DNA of 10,837 nt from Prevotellaceae bacterium (GTDB lineage Bacteria > Bacteroidota > Bacteroidia > Bacteroidales > UBA932), in the NCBI GenBank assembly GCA_031259225.1, contig JAIRLT010000213.1, forward strand, positions 1 to 10,837, written 5' to 3'. The position numbers and the translations under genes are program-made. The notes beneath the pieces are model-generated. The model did no database searches. It saw only the letters and a program-made list of their open reading frames with translations, and had not been told where the DNA came from. This document shows, in pieces, positions 1 through 6,491 of this stretch. Each line of letters starts with the position of its first letter. Positions within the stretch are counted from its first letter, which is position 1.

Positions 1-92
1 GCAATAGCCTTGAACAGCGACAAGTCATATTCCCTCTTTGCACATCGGGCAATACTCTTTCTAAAACGGTTGGTATAAACCGGCTGCAGCAT
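1..92 (-). CDS. YafQ/RelE-like mRNA interferase toxin, N-terminal part (cut by window edge)
   Basis: Reading the minus strand from the ATG at 92 gives an open frame of 30 codons that runs off the left edge. It begins MLQPVYTNRF and continues through KREYDLSLFKAI. A short beta strand ending in Y-T-x-x-F, then a basic K/R-rich helix, then a Y-D-L/I-S segment is how YafQ-family toxins of the RelE/ParE superfamily usually start. Known members are about 90 aa ribosome-dependent or free mRNA endonucleases neutralised by an upstream antitoxin. The catalytic C-terminal residues lie outside the window, so activity cannot be judged. The start is 3 nt after the stop of the 71-aa gene at 96-311, the tight spacing expected of a two-gene toxin-antitoxin operon with the antitoxin first. 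The family call rests on a short stretch read by eye. Confidence 0.72.
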   Translation of the reverse strand, partial: MLQPVYTNRFRKSIARCAKREYDLSLFKAI

Positions 93-95
93 AAG

Positions 96-311
96 TTAAA
101 TACCTAATTGGGTAAACATATCATCGGCGCTTTTACAAATATTCAAATCTTTTCCTTGCTCCGATTTCTTTAATGCAATTGCTACTGATTTTTTTAACTG
201 GGGCTCTGCAGTGTCGATATCTTCAATAACATCAACGTAAGGAAGCGTACGTGCAAATGCAAGAAATTGATGTGCATTCGAACTGTTGTTTTTTATTACC
301 AATGTAATCAT
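96..311 (-). CDS. Small antitoxin partner of the YafQ-like toxin
   Basis: A 71-aa acidic/basic mixed protein. It starts with a short hydrophobic strand (MITLVIKNN), has a central helix-prone region with a D/E cluster (DVIEDIDTAEP), then a Lys-rich segment and ends DDMFTQLGI. This size and layout match the small antitoxins that precede RelE/YafQ-type toxins in Bacteroidetes: the N-terminal part dimerises and may bind the operator, and the C-terminal part wraps the toxin. No helix-turn-helix or ribbon-helix-helix signature could be identified with confidence, so the functional call depends mostly on position, 3 nt upstream of the toxin start. A Bacteroidetes-type promoter lies just upstream (330-363), so the pair is probably transcribed on its own rather than only by read-through from the GH3 gene. 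Function is inferred, not seen. Confidence 0.65.
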   Translation of the reverse strand: MITLVIKNNSSNAHQFLAFARTLPYVDVIEDIDTAEPQLKKSVAIALKKSEQGKDLNICKSADDMFTQLGI

Positions 312-329
312 AATGCAGTTATTTTTTCA

Positions 330-363
330 CAAATTTACAATAAAAAAACAAAATCTTGTCAAT
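330..363 (-). promoter_or_regulatory. Predicted promoter of the YafQ-type toxin-antitoxin operon
   Basis: On the minus strand, TAAATTTG (330-337) matches the Bacteroidetes -7 consensus TAnnTTTG. ATTG at 360-363 is a partial match to the -33 box, with a 22-nt spacer, slightly longer than the usual 19-21. The antitoxin ATG at 311 lies about 19 nt downstream of the -7 box, giving a short leader without a Shine-Dalgarno sequence. Confidence 0.5.
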
Positions 364-365
364 AG

Positions 366-1874
366 CTAAATCGCTTTCAATTCGTCGGCGTATTCGCGGG
401 TATTATAGAGGGGGGGGATTTTATTTTGCCCGCCGAGTTTTCCGCGCCGGCGCATCCACTCGTAAAAGGTGCCGGGCGGGAGGACAGTCAAGGTAAGGCG
501 GCGGAGCGTAGTGTTTTTTGCCCGTTTGGCTTCGTAGTCGGAGTTGGCTTGGCAAAGCCCGGCGTCTAACCGGTCGGCAAATTGTTCTGTGTCGGCGGGC
601 GGCGTATCAAATTCGACCAGCCATTCATGCGCGCCTTTGGCGGTAGCATCCATGAAAACCGGCGCCACCGTATAGTGCGCCACCTGTGCGCCGGTGGCTT
701 GGCAGGCGGCTTTCAACGCGGCAATGGCATTATCGACTATCAATTCTTCACCGAATACATTTATAAAATGCCGTGTGCGCCCGGTGATTTTTATTTTGTG
801 TGGATAAGTGGATGTGAACTGCACCGTGTCGCCAATCAGGTAACGCCACAAGCCGCCGTTGGTGGTGATGACCAGCGCGTAATTCACGTGCGTTTGCACT
901 GTTTCAACCGTGTCAAACGCCGTGAATGCGCCGGCGAGCGCGCCGGCGAGTTTCGTCATCGGGATAAATTCGTAAAAAATGCCGGCATTGTTCAGCAATA
1001 ACATCCCTGTATCATTTGGATCGTCCTGCAAGGCAAAGAAGCCTTCCGAAGCATTGTAGGTTTCCATGTAGTGCATCCTGTCGGACGGGATGAGCCGGCG
1101 GTACTGTTCGCGGTAAGGCTCAAAACTGATGCCGCCGTGCATGAATAATTCCAGATTATGCCATACTTCCAGCAGGTTTTTCTTCCCTGAGATTTCTAAA
1201 ATCCGTTTCATCAATACCAAATTCCACGAGGGCACGCCGGAAAAATTGGTTACATTTTGCGTAATGGCTTTTTCGGCGATACGCTGCACTTTCGTTTCAA
1301 AGTCGGGCAGCAGCGCCGTTTCCCGCGACGGCGTGCGTACCCATTCCGCATACCATGGCGAATTTTGAATGAGCACAGCCGACAAGTCGCCGCTGCGGGT
1401 ATTGCCATTGGTTTCGGGACGGTGGCTGCCGCCCAGCGTCAGCGCTTTCCCGTTGAACAGGCGGGAGCCGGGATAATTATTTATGTAAAACATCAGCACA
1501 TCACGCGCGCCTTGGTAGTGGCAGTGGTGCAACGCTTCCCTGCTCACGGGGATGAATTTGCTTTTACCGGCAGTGGTGCCGCTTGATTTGGCAAACCAGT
1601 GCACCGGCGTGTTCCAGAGTATCCGTTGTTTGCCTTGCCGCATTTGGTCGATAAACGGTTTCAACCGGTCGTACTCGTGCAGCGGGACGTATTGTTGGAA
1701 ATCGCTGACAGTAGCAATGCCGGAAAAACGGTAACGTTTGCCGAAATCCGTTTCGCTGCCGGCTTTTATCAAGGATTTGAAAATAGCTTGCTGGTAACGC
1801 TGCGGATGCCGCCGGCAATCATCCGCTTGGCGGAAGCGCGATTTCATCAACGAGCGAATAATGGTAGTAATCAT
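366..1874 (-). CDS. GH3-family acyl-adenylate-forming protein (GH3 auxin-responsive promoter family)
   Basis: A 502-aa protein with the conserved blocks of the GH3 branch of the ANL (adenylate-forming) superfamily. The phosphate-binding loop SSGTTAGKSKF is at residues 97-107, YNASEGFF (the adenine/AMP-binding Y-x-x-S-E motif) at 273-280, YLIGDTV at 345-351 (the G-D that binds the ribose) and the hinge TGRTRHFINVFGEEL at 364-378. The C-terminal KLGGQNKIPP near residue 480 carries a candidate catalytic lysine. Length is normal for bacterial members. Plant GH3 enzymes activate carboxylic acids such as indole-3-acetate or jasmonate and join them to amino acids; the substrate of bacterial homologues is generally unknown, so none is assigned. 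The gene follows mutS on the same strand after a 173-nt gap filled with tandem repeats. No -7 box is visible in that gap, so it may depend on transcription from mutS. The start at 1874 (MITTIIRSLM) is favoured because the codons above it are 8-nt repeats. Confidence 0.88.
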   Translation of the reverse strand: MITTIIRSLMKSRFRQADDCRRHPQRYQQAIFKSLIKAGSETDFGKRYRFSGIATVSDFQQYVPLHEYDRLKPFIDQMRQGKQRILWNTPVHWFAKSSGTTAGKSKFIPVSREALHHCHYQGARDVLMFYINNYPGSRLFNGKALTLGGSHRPETNGNTRSGDLSAVLIQNSPWYAEWVRTPSRETALLPDFETKVQRIAEKAITQNVTNFSGVPSWNLVLMKRILEISGKKNLLEVWHNLELFMHGGISFEPYREQYRRLIPSDRMHYMETYNASEGFFALQDDPNDTGMLLLNNAGIFYEFIPMTKLAGALAGAFTAFDTVETVQTHVNYALVITTNGGLWRYLIGDTVQFTSTYPHKIKITGRTRHFINVFGEELIVDNAIAALKAACQATGAQVAHYTVAPVFMDATAKGAHEWLVEFDTPPADTEQFADRLDAGLCQANSDYEAKRAKNTTLRRLTLTVLPPGTFYEWMRRRGKLGGQNKIPPLYNTREYADELKAI

Positions 1875-1877
1875 TTT

Positions 1878-1923
1878 GATTTACAGATTTACGGATTTAC
1901 AGGTTTACAGATTTACAGATTTA
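1878..1923. repeat. Octamer tandem repeat GATTTACA (5 full units plus GATTTA)
   Basis: Five 8-nt units with single-base variants (GATTTACA, GATTTACG, GGTTTACA) followed by a partial unit. The tract begins 3 nt upstream of the GH3 start codon. The same unit in inverse orientation (TAAATCTG) recurs at 5663-5692 between trmN and lolD. Confidence 0.93.
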
Positions 1924-1947
1924 GCTGACGCCACTGCGCTTGTCGCA

Positions 1948-2070
1948 ACTTACGACTTATAACTTACGACTTATGACTTATGACTTACGACTTACGACTT
2001 ACGACTTATGACTTATGACTTATGACTTACGACTTACGACTTATGACTTACGACTTATGACTTACGACTT
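1948..2070. repeat. Heptamer tandem array ACTTAYG (17 units plus ACTT)
   Basis: Seventeen uninterrupted 7-nt units occupy 1948-2066: nine ACTTACG, seven ACTTATG and one ACTTATA, followed by ACTT. The array runs into the 3' end of mutS; the mutS stop codon (2048-2050) and its last residues are encoded by repeat units. A GC-rich block ending TGCGCTTGTCGCA adjoins it on the left, and a near copy adjoins the same heptamer in inverse orientation at 6464-6511. Unit length and lack of spacers rule out a CRISPR array. Confidence 0.95.
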
Positions 2071-4708
2071 TTTTTATTTCCCTTAATTTATCAAAGGCGT
2101 CCAATGGCGAGAGCGTGTTGATGTCAATATTTTTCAGTTCGTCGCGGATTTGCACCAGTACCGGATCGTCGAGTTGGAAAAACGACAGTTGCAATCCCTC
2201 CTCCATTTTCTGTTCCCCATGCTCCGAGCCCTGCGCCCCATTGCCCGTGCCCTGTTCCCTGTGCCCTGTCCTCCGGTCTTCTTCCAGCCGCTTTAACAGT
2301 TCGTCGGCGCGTTGTACCACTTGTTGCGGCATGCCCGCCATTTTTGCTACATGGATACCGAAACTGTGTTCCACGCCGCCGCGTTGCAACTTGCGAAGGA
2401 AAATCACACGGTTGCCGGCTTCTTTCACCGATACGTTGTAATTTTTTATACGCGGGAAAAGTTCTTCCATTTCGTTCAATTCGTGGTAGTGCGTGGCAAA
2501 AAGCGTTTTTGCGCGCGCCGAAGGATGCTCGTGAATATATTCCACCATCGCCCATGCAATAGAAATGCCGTCGTAAGTGCTCGTGCCGCGCCCGATTTCA
2601 TCTAATAAAATCAGCGAACGCGCCGACAAATTATGCAGGATACTCGCCGCCTCGTTCATCTCCACCATGAATGTGGACTCGCCCTGCGTGATGTTGTCGG
2701 ACGCTCCCACGCGTGTAAAAATTTTATCCACCACGCCAATGGTTGCGGCGTCGGCAGGCACGAAACTGCCTATTTGCGCCAACAGCACAATCAACGCCGT
2801 TTGCCGCAACAGCGCGCTCTTGCCCGACATATTGGGACCGGTAATAATAATGATTTGCTGTTCTTTTTCGTCTAACCGCACATCGTTGGCTACGTATGTT
2901 TCTCCTACCGGGAGCATGCGTTCAATTACCGGATGGCGCCCCTGCCGGATAATTATTCCATGTTCATTATTTACTTCCGGCTTGCAATAGCGATTGCCGG
3001 AAGCCACCGTAGCAAAAGAAAGCAGGCAGTCGAGCCGCGCAATAAGCGATGCGTTCAGTTGCACCGGCGCAATGTAATCAACCAGCGCGACCACCAGCTC
3101 ATTGAATAACTGCTGCTCGATGGCAATGATTTTCTCTTCCGCACCTAAAATTTTTTCTTCATATTGTTTCAGTTCTTCCGTAATGTAGCGTTCCGCTTCG
3201 GTAAGCGTTTGCTTGCGTATCCATGAAGCCGGCACTTTATCCTTATGCGTATTGCGCACTTCGATGTAATAGCCGAATATATTGTTGAAACTCACTTTTA
3301 GCGAAGTGATGCCGGTGCGTTCCGCCTCGCGCTGCTGTATTTCCAACAAATACTCCTTGCCGTGCCGCGAGATACGGCGCAATTTGTCCAGCTCTTCGCT
3401 GACGCCGTCTTTAATCACATTTCCTCTGCCGATTTGGTTTGCCGGTTCGGCGCACAGGTCATGAACGATACGCCGGAGCATGCTTTCGCAGCGGTTCAAC
3501 TGTTCGCCGATTTTTTGCAATGTCGGTTCACCGGCAGATTGGCAGTAGTCTTTCACCGGCGCAATGGCTTCCAGCGCATTTTTCAGTTGTATCACTTCGC
3601 GTGGCGTGATGCGCCCGGTAGCCGTTTTGGAAATAAGGCGTTCGAGGTCGCCGGTTTCATACACGTGGGACGTTAGCATCTCTTTTACTTCGGCGTTTTG
3701 CAAAAAATAATCCACCACATTCAGCCGTTCATTGATGAGTTGCACTTCTTTCAGCGGCATGGCTATCCAGCGTTTCAGCAGCCGTGCGCCCATCGGCGAA
3801 GTGGTTTTATCTATTACGTCAATCAGTGTTTTGGCATTTTCGTTCGCCGAAGAAAATAATTCCAGGTTGCGCACGGTAAATTTATCCAGCCAGACATAAT
3901 TGTCTTCATCCACGCGCGAAATGGCGGTGATGTGCCGGAGGCGGTCGTGTTGCGTAAGTTCCAGATAAAATAATATCGCGCCTGCCGCCACTATTCCCGC
4001 CTGTAAACCGTCGATGCCAAATCCTTTGAGCGACGTGGTATCAAATTGCTTCAACAGCTTGTCATGTGCGGCGTCGGCGACGAACAGCCATTCGTCCAAT
4101 TTGTAAGTATAGTATTTTGTGCCGAATGTTTCCGTGAATTGTTGTTCCGCTCCTTTCTGGTATAACACTTCTTTCGGCGCATAGTTCGACAACAGTTTGT
4201 CTACATACTCCACACTGCCCTGCGCCACGTGGAATTCGCCGGTGGACAGGTCAAGGAATGCCACGCCGGTATGCTGCCCGCCGAAATATACGCATGCCAG
4301 GAAATTATTTTCACGGTGCGCCAGCACATGGTCGTTATAAGCCACGCCGGGCGTTACCAATTCTGTTACGCCGCGTTTCACGAGTTTTTTCGTCAGTTTC
4401 GGGTCTTCCAACTGGTCGCAAATAGCGACGCGCTGCCCGGCGCGTACCAGTTTTGGCAGGTAAGTATCTATCGCATGATGCGGAAACCCTGCCAGCTCTA
4501 CGGCTGCCGCAGCGCCATTGGCGCGCCGCGTTAATGTAACGCCCAAAATTTCGCTGGCGCGGATAGCGTCTTCACCGAAAGTTTCATAAAAATCGCCCAT
4601 GCGGAACAGCAAAATTGCATCGGGATACTTCGCCTTAATCGCCGCGTACTGTTTCATCAGCGGCGTTTCCCCAGTCGTTTTTTCTTTTGTAGAAGATACG
4701 GTTGCCAT
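2048..4708 (-). CDS. mutS: DNA mismatch repair ATPase MutS
   Basis: A full-length 886-aa MutS that recognises mispairs and recruits downstream repair proteins. The Phe-x-Glu mismatch-reading motif is F40-Y-E42 in GDFYETFGED; connector, lever and clamp regions follow to about residue 575. The ATPase domain has Walker A GPNMSGKS at 624-631 (Ser replaces the more usual second Gly), the GASDNITQGESTF signature near 668-680, Walker B LLDEIGRGTST around D703-E704 and the FATHYHEL motif near 737-744. A C-terminal QLSFF at 840-844 matches the beta-clamp-binding motif known from Bacillus MutS. Two oddities stand out. Residues about 812-834 are a low-complexity G/E/Q-rich linker encoded by 7-nt repeats, and the terminal SHKS plus the stop codon come from the heptamer array at 1948-2070. 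The start MATVSSTKEK at 4708 sits just downstream of a promoter-like sequence. TrmN lies upstream and the GH3 gene downstream on the same strand. Confidence 0.97.
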   Translation of the reverse strand: MATVSSTKEKTTGETPLMKQYAAIKAKYPDAILLFRMGDFYETFGEDAIRASEILGVTLTRRANGAAAAVELAGFPHHAIDTYLPKLVRAGQRVAICDQLEDPKLTKKLVKRGVTELVTPGVAYNDHVLAHRENNFLACVYFGGQHTGVAFLDLSTGEFHVAQGSVEYVDKLLSNYAPKEVLYQKGAEQQFTETFGTKYYTYKLDEWLFVADAAHDKLLKQFDTTSLKGFGIDGLQAGIVAAGAILFYLELTQHDRLRHITAISRVDEDNYVWLDKFTVRNLELFSSANENAKTLIDVIDKTTSPMGARLLKRWIAMPLKEVQLINERLNVVDYFLQNAEVKEMLTSHVYETGDLERLISKTATGRITPREVIQLKNALEAIAPVKDYCQSAGEPTLQKIGEQLNRCESMLRRIVHDLCAEPANQIGRGNVIKDGVSEELDKLRRISRHGKEYLLEIQQREAERTGITSLKVSFNNIFGYYIEVRNTHKDKVPASWIRKQTLTEAERYITEELKQYEEKILGAEEKIIAIEQQLFNELVVALVDYIAPVQLNASLIARLDCLLSFATVASGNRYCKPEVNNEHGIIIRQGRHPVIERMLPVGETYVANDVRLDEKEQQIIIITGPNMSGKSALLRQTALIVLLAQIGSFVPADAATIGVVDKIFTRVGASDNITQGESTFMVEMNEAASILHNLSARSLILLDEIGRGTSTYDGISIAWAMVEYIHEHPSARAKTLFATHYHELNEMEELFPRIKNYNVSVKEAGNRVIFLRKLQRGGVEHSFGIHVAKMAGMPQQVVQRADELLKRLEEDRRTGHREQGTGNGAQGSEHGEQKMEEGLQLSFFQLDDPVLVQIRDELKNIDINTLSPLDAFDKLREIKKVVSHKS
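2214..2269. repeat. Heptamer-like tract (GCCCTGT/TCCCTGT) inside mutS
   Basis: About eight consecutive 7-nt units: TCCCCAT, GCTCCGA, GCCCTGC, GCCCCAT, TGCCCGT, GCCCTGT, TCCCTGT, GCCCTGT. Because three heptamers equal seven codons, the encoded peptide also has a 7-residue period (GHREQGT, GNGAQGS, EHGEQKM). It lies between the C-terminal end of the ATPase/dimerisation region and the QLSFF motif of MutS. Confidence 0.82.
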
Positions 4709-4726
4709 ATATGTTTTTTAAGGATG

Positions 4727-4758
4727 TAAAGGTACAAATTTAATGGATAATGAACAAT
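4727..4758 (-). promoter_or_regulatory. Predicted mutS promoter
   Basis: On the minus strand, ATTG (4755-4758) and TACCTTTA (4727-4734) are 20 nt apart, a near match to the Bacteroidetes TTTG / TAnnTTTG arrangement. A second possible -7 box, TAAATTTG, overlaps at 4735-4742 but has no well-placed -33 box. The -33 candidate is part of the heptamer tract at 4741-4763. The mutS ATG (4708) is about 19 nt downstream. Confidence 0.42.
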
Positions 4759-4829
4759 GAATACTATTCGTTATTTTTTACAGATTTTTTTTCCGGTGAT
4801 ACAGATTGTTCATTCTTCATTATTCATTA
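4741..4829. repeat. Inverted pair of heptamer tracts (TAATGAA / ATTATTC) between mutS and trmN
   Basis: TAATGGA-TAATGAA-CAATGAA at 4741-4761 faces ATTGTTC-ATTCTTC-ATTATTC at 4805-4825. The segments 4741-4754 and 4816-4829 are reverse complements with one mismatch over 14 nt, so the pair can form a hairpin with a loop of about 61 nt. The right tract overlaps the last codons and stop of trmN. The 17-mer at 4747-4763 recurs exactly at 6597-6613. Confidence 0.85.
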
Positions 4830-5560
4830 AAAAGGTAGAATGCGCCGGTGAGCGCTTTGTATCCGGGCGTGTAGCTGCCGTCGCTGCGGTGGATGATGAG
4901 CGCATCTTTTTTTACGGGTGCGGGCGCTGCCGAAAAATGCAGCAGCAAGCGTTTGGGCGCTTTCCCCATTTTGCCGGACACGGCGGTTTGGTGTGTGCAA
5001 AAAAGTTGATGCGCCGCCGACTGCTCAATAAAAGCCAACCCTTCGGTAAAGGGCAGCACCACACAGAATGCGCCATCCGGTTGCAATATTTTTTTTACGC
5101 CGCTCAACAGTTCTTCATGCGGCAATTCTTCTGTATGCCTTGTCCGCTTGCGTATTTCCGATGGCGGCAACAGGGCTTTGGTGAAATACGGCGGATTGGA
5201 AACCACCAAATCATAGCGTGCGGCATTTTGCGCAGCAAACGATTGGAACGATTGCCCATAAACCGTTATCCGGTGGCGCCATGGGCTGTTTTGTACATTT
5301 TCCCTTGCCTCCTGCGCCGAAAGCGCATCTATCTCTACGGCGTCAATTTGGGCGGCAGCGTTCCGTTGCGCCAGCATCAGGGCGATAACGCCCGTGCCGG
5401 CGCCCACGTCCAATATCCGGCGGGCGCCGGATACATCCGCCCATGCGCCCAGCAGCACGCCGTCGGTATTCACTTTCATCGCCGCCGACTGCTGCGCCAC
5501 ACTAAATTGCCTGAACCGGAATATCGGGGCGCCGGCTTCATTCTTCATTGTTTTAGTCAT
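4820..5560 (-). CDS. trmN: tRNA1(Val) (adenine-37-N6)-methyltransferase, TrmN/YfiC family
   Basis: A 246-aa class I SAM-dependent methyltransferase. FRFRQFSVAQ then AMKVNTDGVLLGAW (residues 28-40) is the characteristic N-terminal signature of the YfiC/TrmN6 family. SAM motif I is DVGAGTG (51-57), acidic residues E76 and D78 follow the next strand, and the N6-adenine methylase motif NPPYF is at 122-126. The family methylates A37 beside the anticodon of tRNA1(Val). The ends are odd: the stop codon and final NE come from heptamer repeats, and the start ATG at 5560 lies in a 16-mer (5547-5562) that also occurs in the lolD upstream region (6453-6468). An alternative start at 5548 would give MKNEAG, which is also repeat-like, so the true start is uncertain within four codons. 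No promoter is visible directly upstream; transcription may come from lolD. Confidence 0.9.
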   Translation of the reverse strand: MTKTMKNEAGAPIFRFRQFSVAQQSAAMKVNTDGVLLGAWADVSGARRILDVGAGTGVIALMLAQRNAAAQIDAVEIDALSAQEARENVQNSPWRHRITVYGQSFQSFAAQNAARYDLVVSNPPYFTKALLPPSEIRKRTRHTEELPHEELLSGVKKILQPDGAFCVVLPFTEGLAFIEQSAAHQLFCTHQTAVSGKMGKAPKRLLLHFSAAPAPVKKDALIIHRSDGSYTPGYKALTGAFYLFNE

Positions 5561-5570
5561 AAATCATAAA

Positions 5571-5728
5571 TTGAAAGTTGAGAGTTGAAAGTTGAAAATG
5601 GCTGACGCGGCAGCTAACTCTCCACTATCCACTATCCATTCTCCATTTGCGAAGCGTCAGCCTAAATCTGTAAATCTGTAAATCCGTAAATCGTTTCCGG
5701 CGCGCCAGCTAATTTTCAATTTTCAACT
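5571..5728. repeat. Nested inverted-repeat element built from heptamers and an octamer
   Basis: The gap between trmN and lolD holds, in order: TTGAAAG heptamers (5571-5598); GGCTGACGC (5600-5608); CTCTCCA/CTATCCA/TTCTCCA heptamers (5618-5645); GCGTCAGCC (5654-5662, the exact inverse of 5600-5608); TAAATCTG octamers (5663-5692); CCGGCGCGCC (5697-5706); and ATTTTCA heptamers (5712-5725). The ends 5583-5599 and 5712-5728 are inverted repeats of 17 nt with one mismatch, giving a palindromic, MITE-like outline of 146 bp. No ORF or transposase is present. Confidence 0.85.
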
Positions 5729-5735
5729 AAATTAG

Positions 5736-6386
5736 TCATCTGATTTTCCCGTCGCTCATGGTGATGGTGCGGTCGCTCATGGCGGCGAGTTCCGGGTCGT
5801 GTGTAACGATGACAATTGTTTGGTGCAGTTGGTCGCGTAAGGTGAAAAAAAGCCGGTGCAATTCCTGTTTATTTTTACTGTCGAGGTTGCCCGACGGCTC
5901 GTCCGCCAGTAGCACCGACGGTTCATTCATCAATGCCCGCGCCACCGCTACCCGTTGCTGTTCGCCGCCACTCAGTTCGTCCGGCTTGTGCGCCATCCGG
6001 TCTTTCAATCCCAAAAAATCTAATAATTCTTTGGCGCGAGCGGCGGCTTGTTCATATTTCTTTCCGGCAATGAACGCCGGCATGCACACATTTTCCAACG
6101 CCGTAAATTCCGGCAACAGGTGATGAAACTGGAAGACAAACCCGATATGCCGGTTGCGGAAATCCGCCAGCGCCTTCGCGTTCAAATCGAATACCGCCAC
6201 CCCGCCGATATACACTTGCCCTGCGTCGGGCTTGCCCAGTGTGCCGAGTATTTGCAGCAGCGTGGTTTTCCCCGCCCCGCTCGCCCCCACTATTGTTACC
6301 ACCTCCGACCGGCGGATTTCCAAATCTATTCCTTTCAGCACTTGCAGGCTGTCGTATGTTTTTATTAGCTGTTCGGCGCGGATCAT
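5736..6386 (-). CDS. lolD: ABC transporter ATPase, LolD-like (lipoprotein release)
   Basis: A 216-aa ABC ATPase with all motifs in order: Walker A GASGAGKTT (34-42), Q-loop glutamine at 86 in FVFQ, signature LSGGEQQR (138-145), Walker B LLADEPSGNLDS (159-170) and the switch histidine H196 in VTHD. The short length, the FQFHHLLPEFTALENV segment after the Q-loop and the GxLxxPDxG-like loop match the LolD/MacB-type exporter group. LolD drives extraction of lipoproteins from the inner membrane together with LolC/LolE permeases. No permease gene lies beside it here, so the partner must be encoded elsewhere, and a MacB- or FtsE-like role is not excluded. It is the first gene of the minus-strand run. 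It has a -7-like box at 6432-6439 and an unusual palindrome in its leader (6406-6422). Confidence 0.85.
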   Translation of the reverse strand: MIRAEQLIKTYDSLQVLKGIDLEIRRSEVVTIVGASGAGKTTLLQILGTLGKPDAGQVYIGGVAVFDLNAKALADFRNRHIGFVFQFHHLLPEFTALENVCMPAFIAGKKYEQAAARAKELLDFLGLKDRMAHKPDELSGGEQQRVAVARALMNEPSVLLADEPSGNLDSKNKQELHRLFFTLRDQLHQTIVIVTHDPELAAMSDRTITMSDGKIR

Positions 6387-6405
6387 AACGGTTTCAATAT
6401 TTTAA

Positions 6406-6422
6406 AATGCAACCATTGCATT
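6406..6422. promoter_or_regulatory. Palindrome AATGCAA-CCA-TTGCATT in the lolD leader
   Basis: Perfect 7-nt inverted arms with a 3-nt spacer, between the candidate -7 box and the lolD ATG. The size and symmetry suit an operator for a dimeric regulator; the arms could also fold as a small hairpin in the mRNA leader. No regulator is identified. Confidence 0.5.
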
Positions 6423-6431
6423 CTTTCCGCA

Positions 6432-6439
6432 CAAATGTA
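6432..6439 (-). promoter_or_regulatory. Candidate -7 element of the lolD promoter
   Basis: TACATTTG on the minus strand fits TAnnTTTG. It is about 45 nt upstream of the lolD start. No convincing TTTG lies 19-21 nt further upstream, where a T-tract and the edge of the ACTTAYG heptamer repeat are found, so the -33 box is weak or absent. Confidence 0.42.
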
Positions 6440-6463
6440 CAAAAAAAAACAGATTGTTTTAGT

Positions 6464-6491
6464 CATAAGTCGTAAGTCATAAGTCGTAAGT
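6464..6491. repeat. Heptamer tandem repeat CATAAGT/CGTAAGT (4 units)
   Basis: Four 7-nt units alternating CATAAGT and CGTAAGT, the inverse of the ACTTAYG array at 1948-2070. It is followed by CGCGGCAAGCGCACTGG, the inverse of the GC-rich block that precedes that array. Two copies of one composite repeat therefore lie about 4.5 kb apart in opposite orientation. Confidence 0.9.

Noticed and set aside
1948..2070. Possible CRISPR array
   Set aside because: Units are 7 nt long with no spacers and no cas genes nearby; this is a simple tandem repeat.
4757..5569. 270-aa open frame on the plus strand
   Set aside because: It lies antisense to trmN, which has clear methyltransferase motifs. The plus-strand product is Cys/Arg-rich with no recognisable domain and has no promoter.
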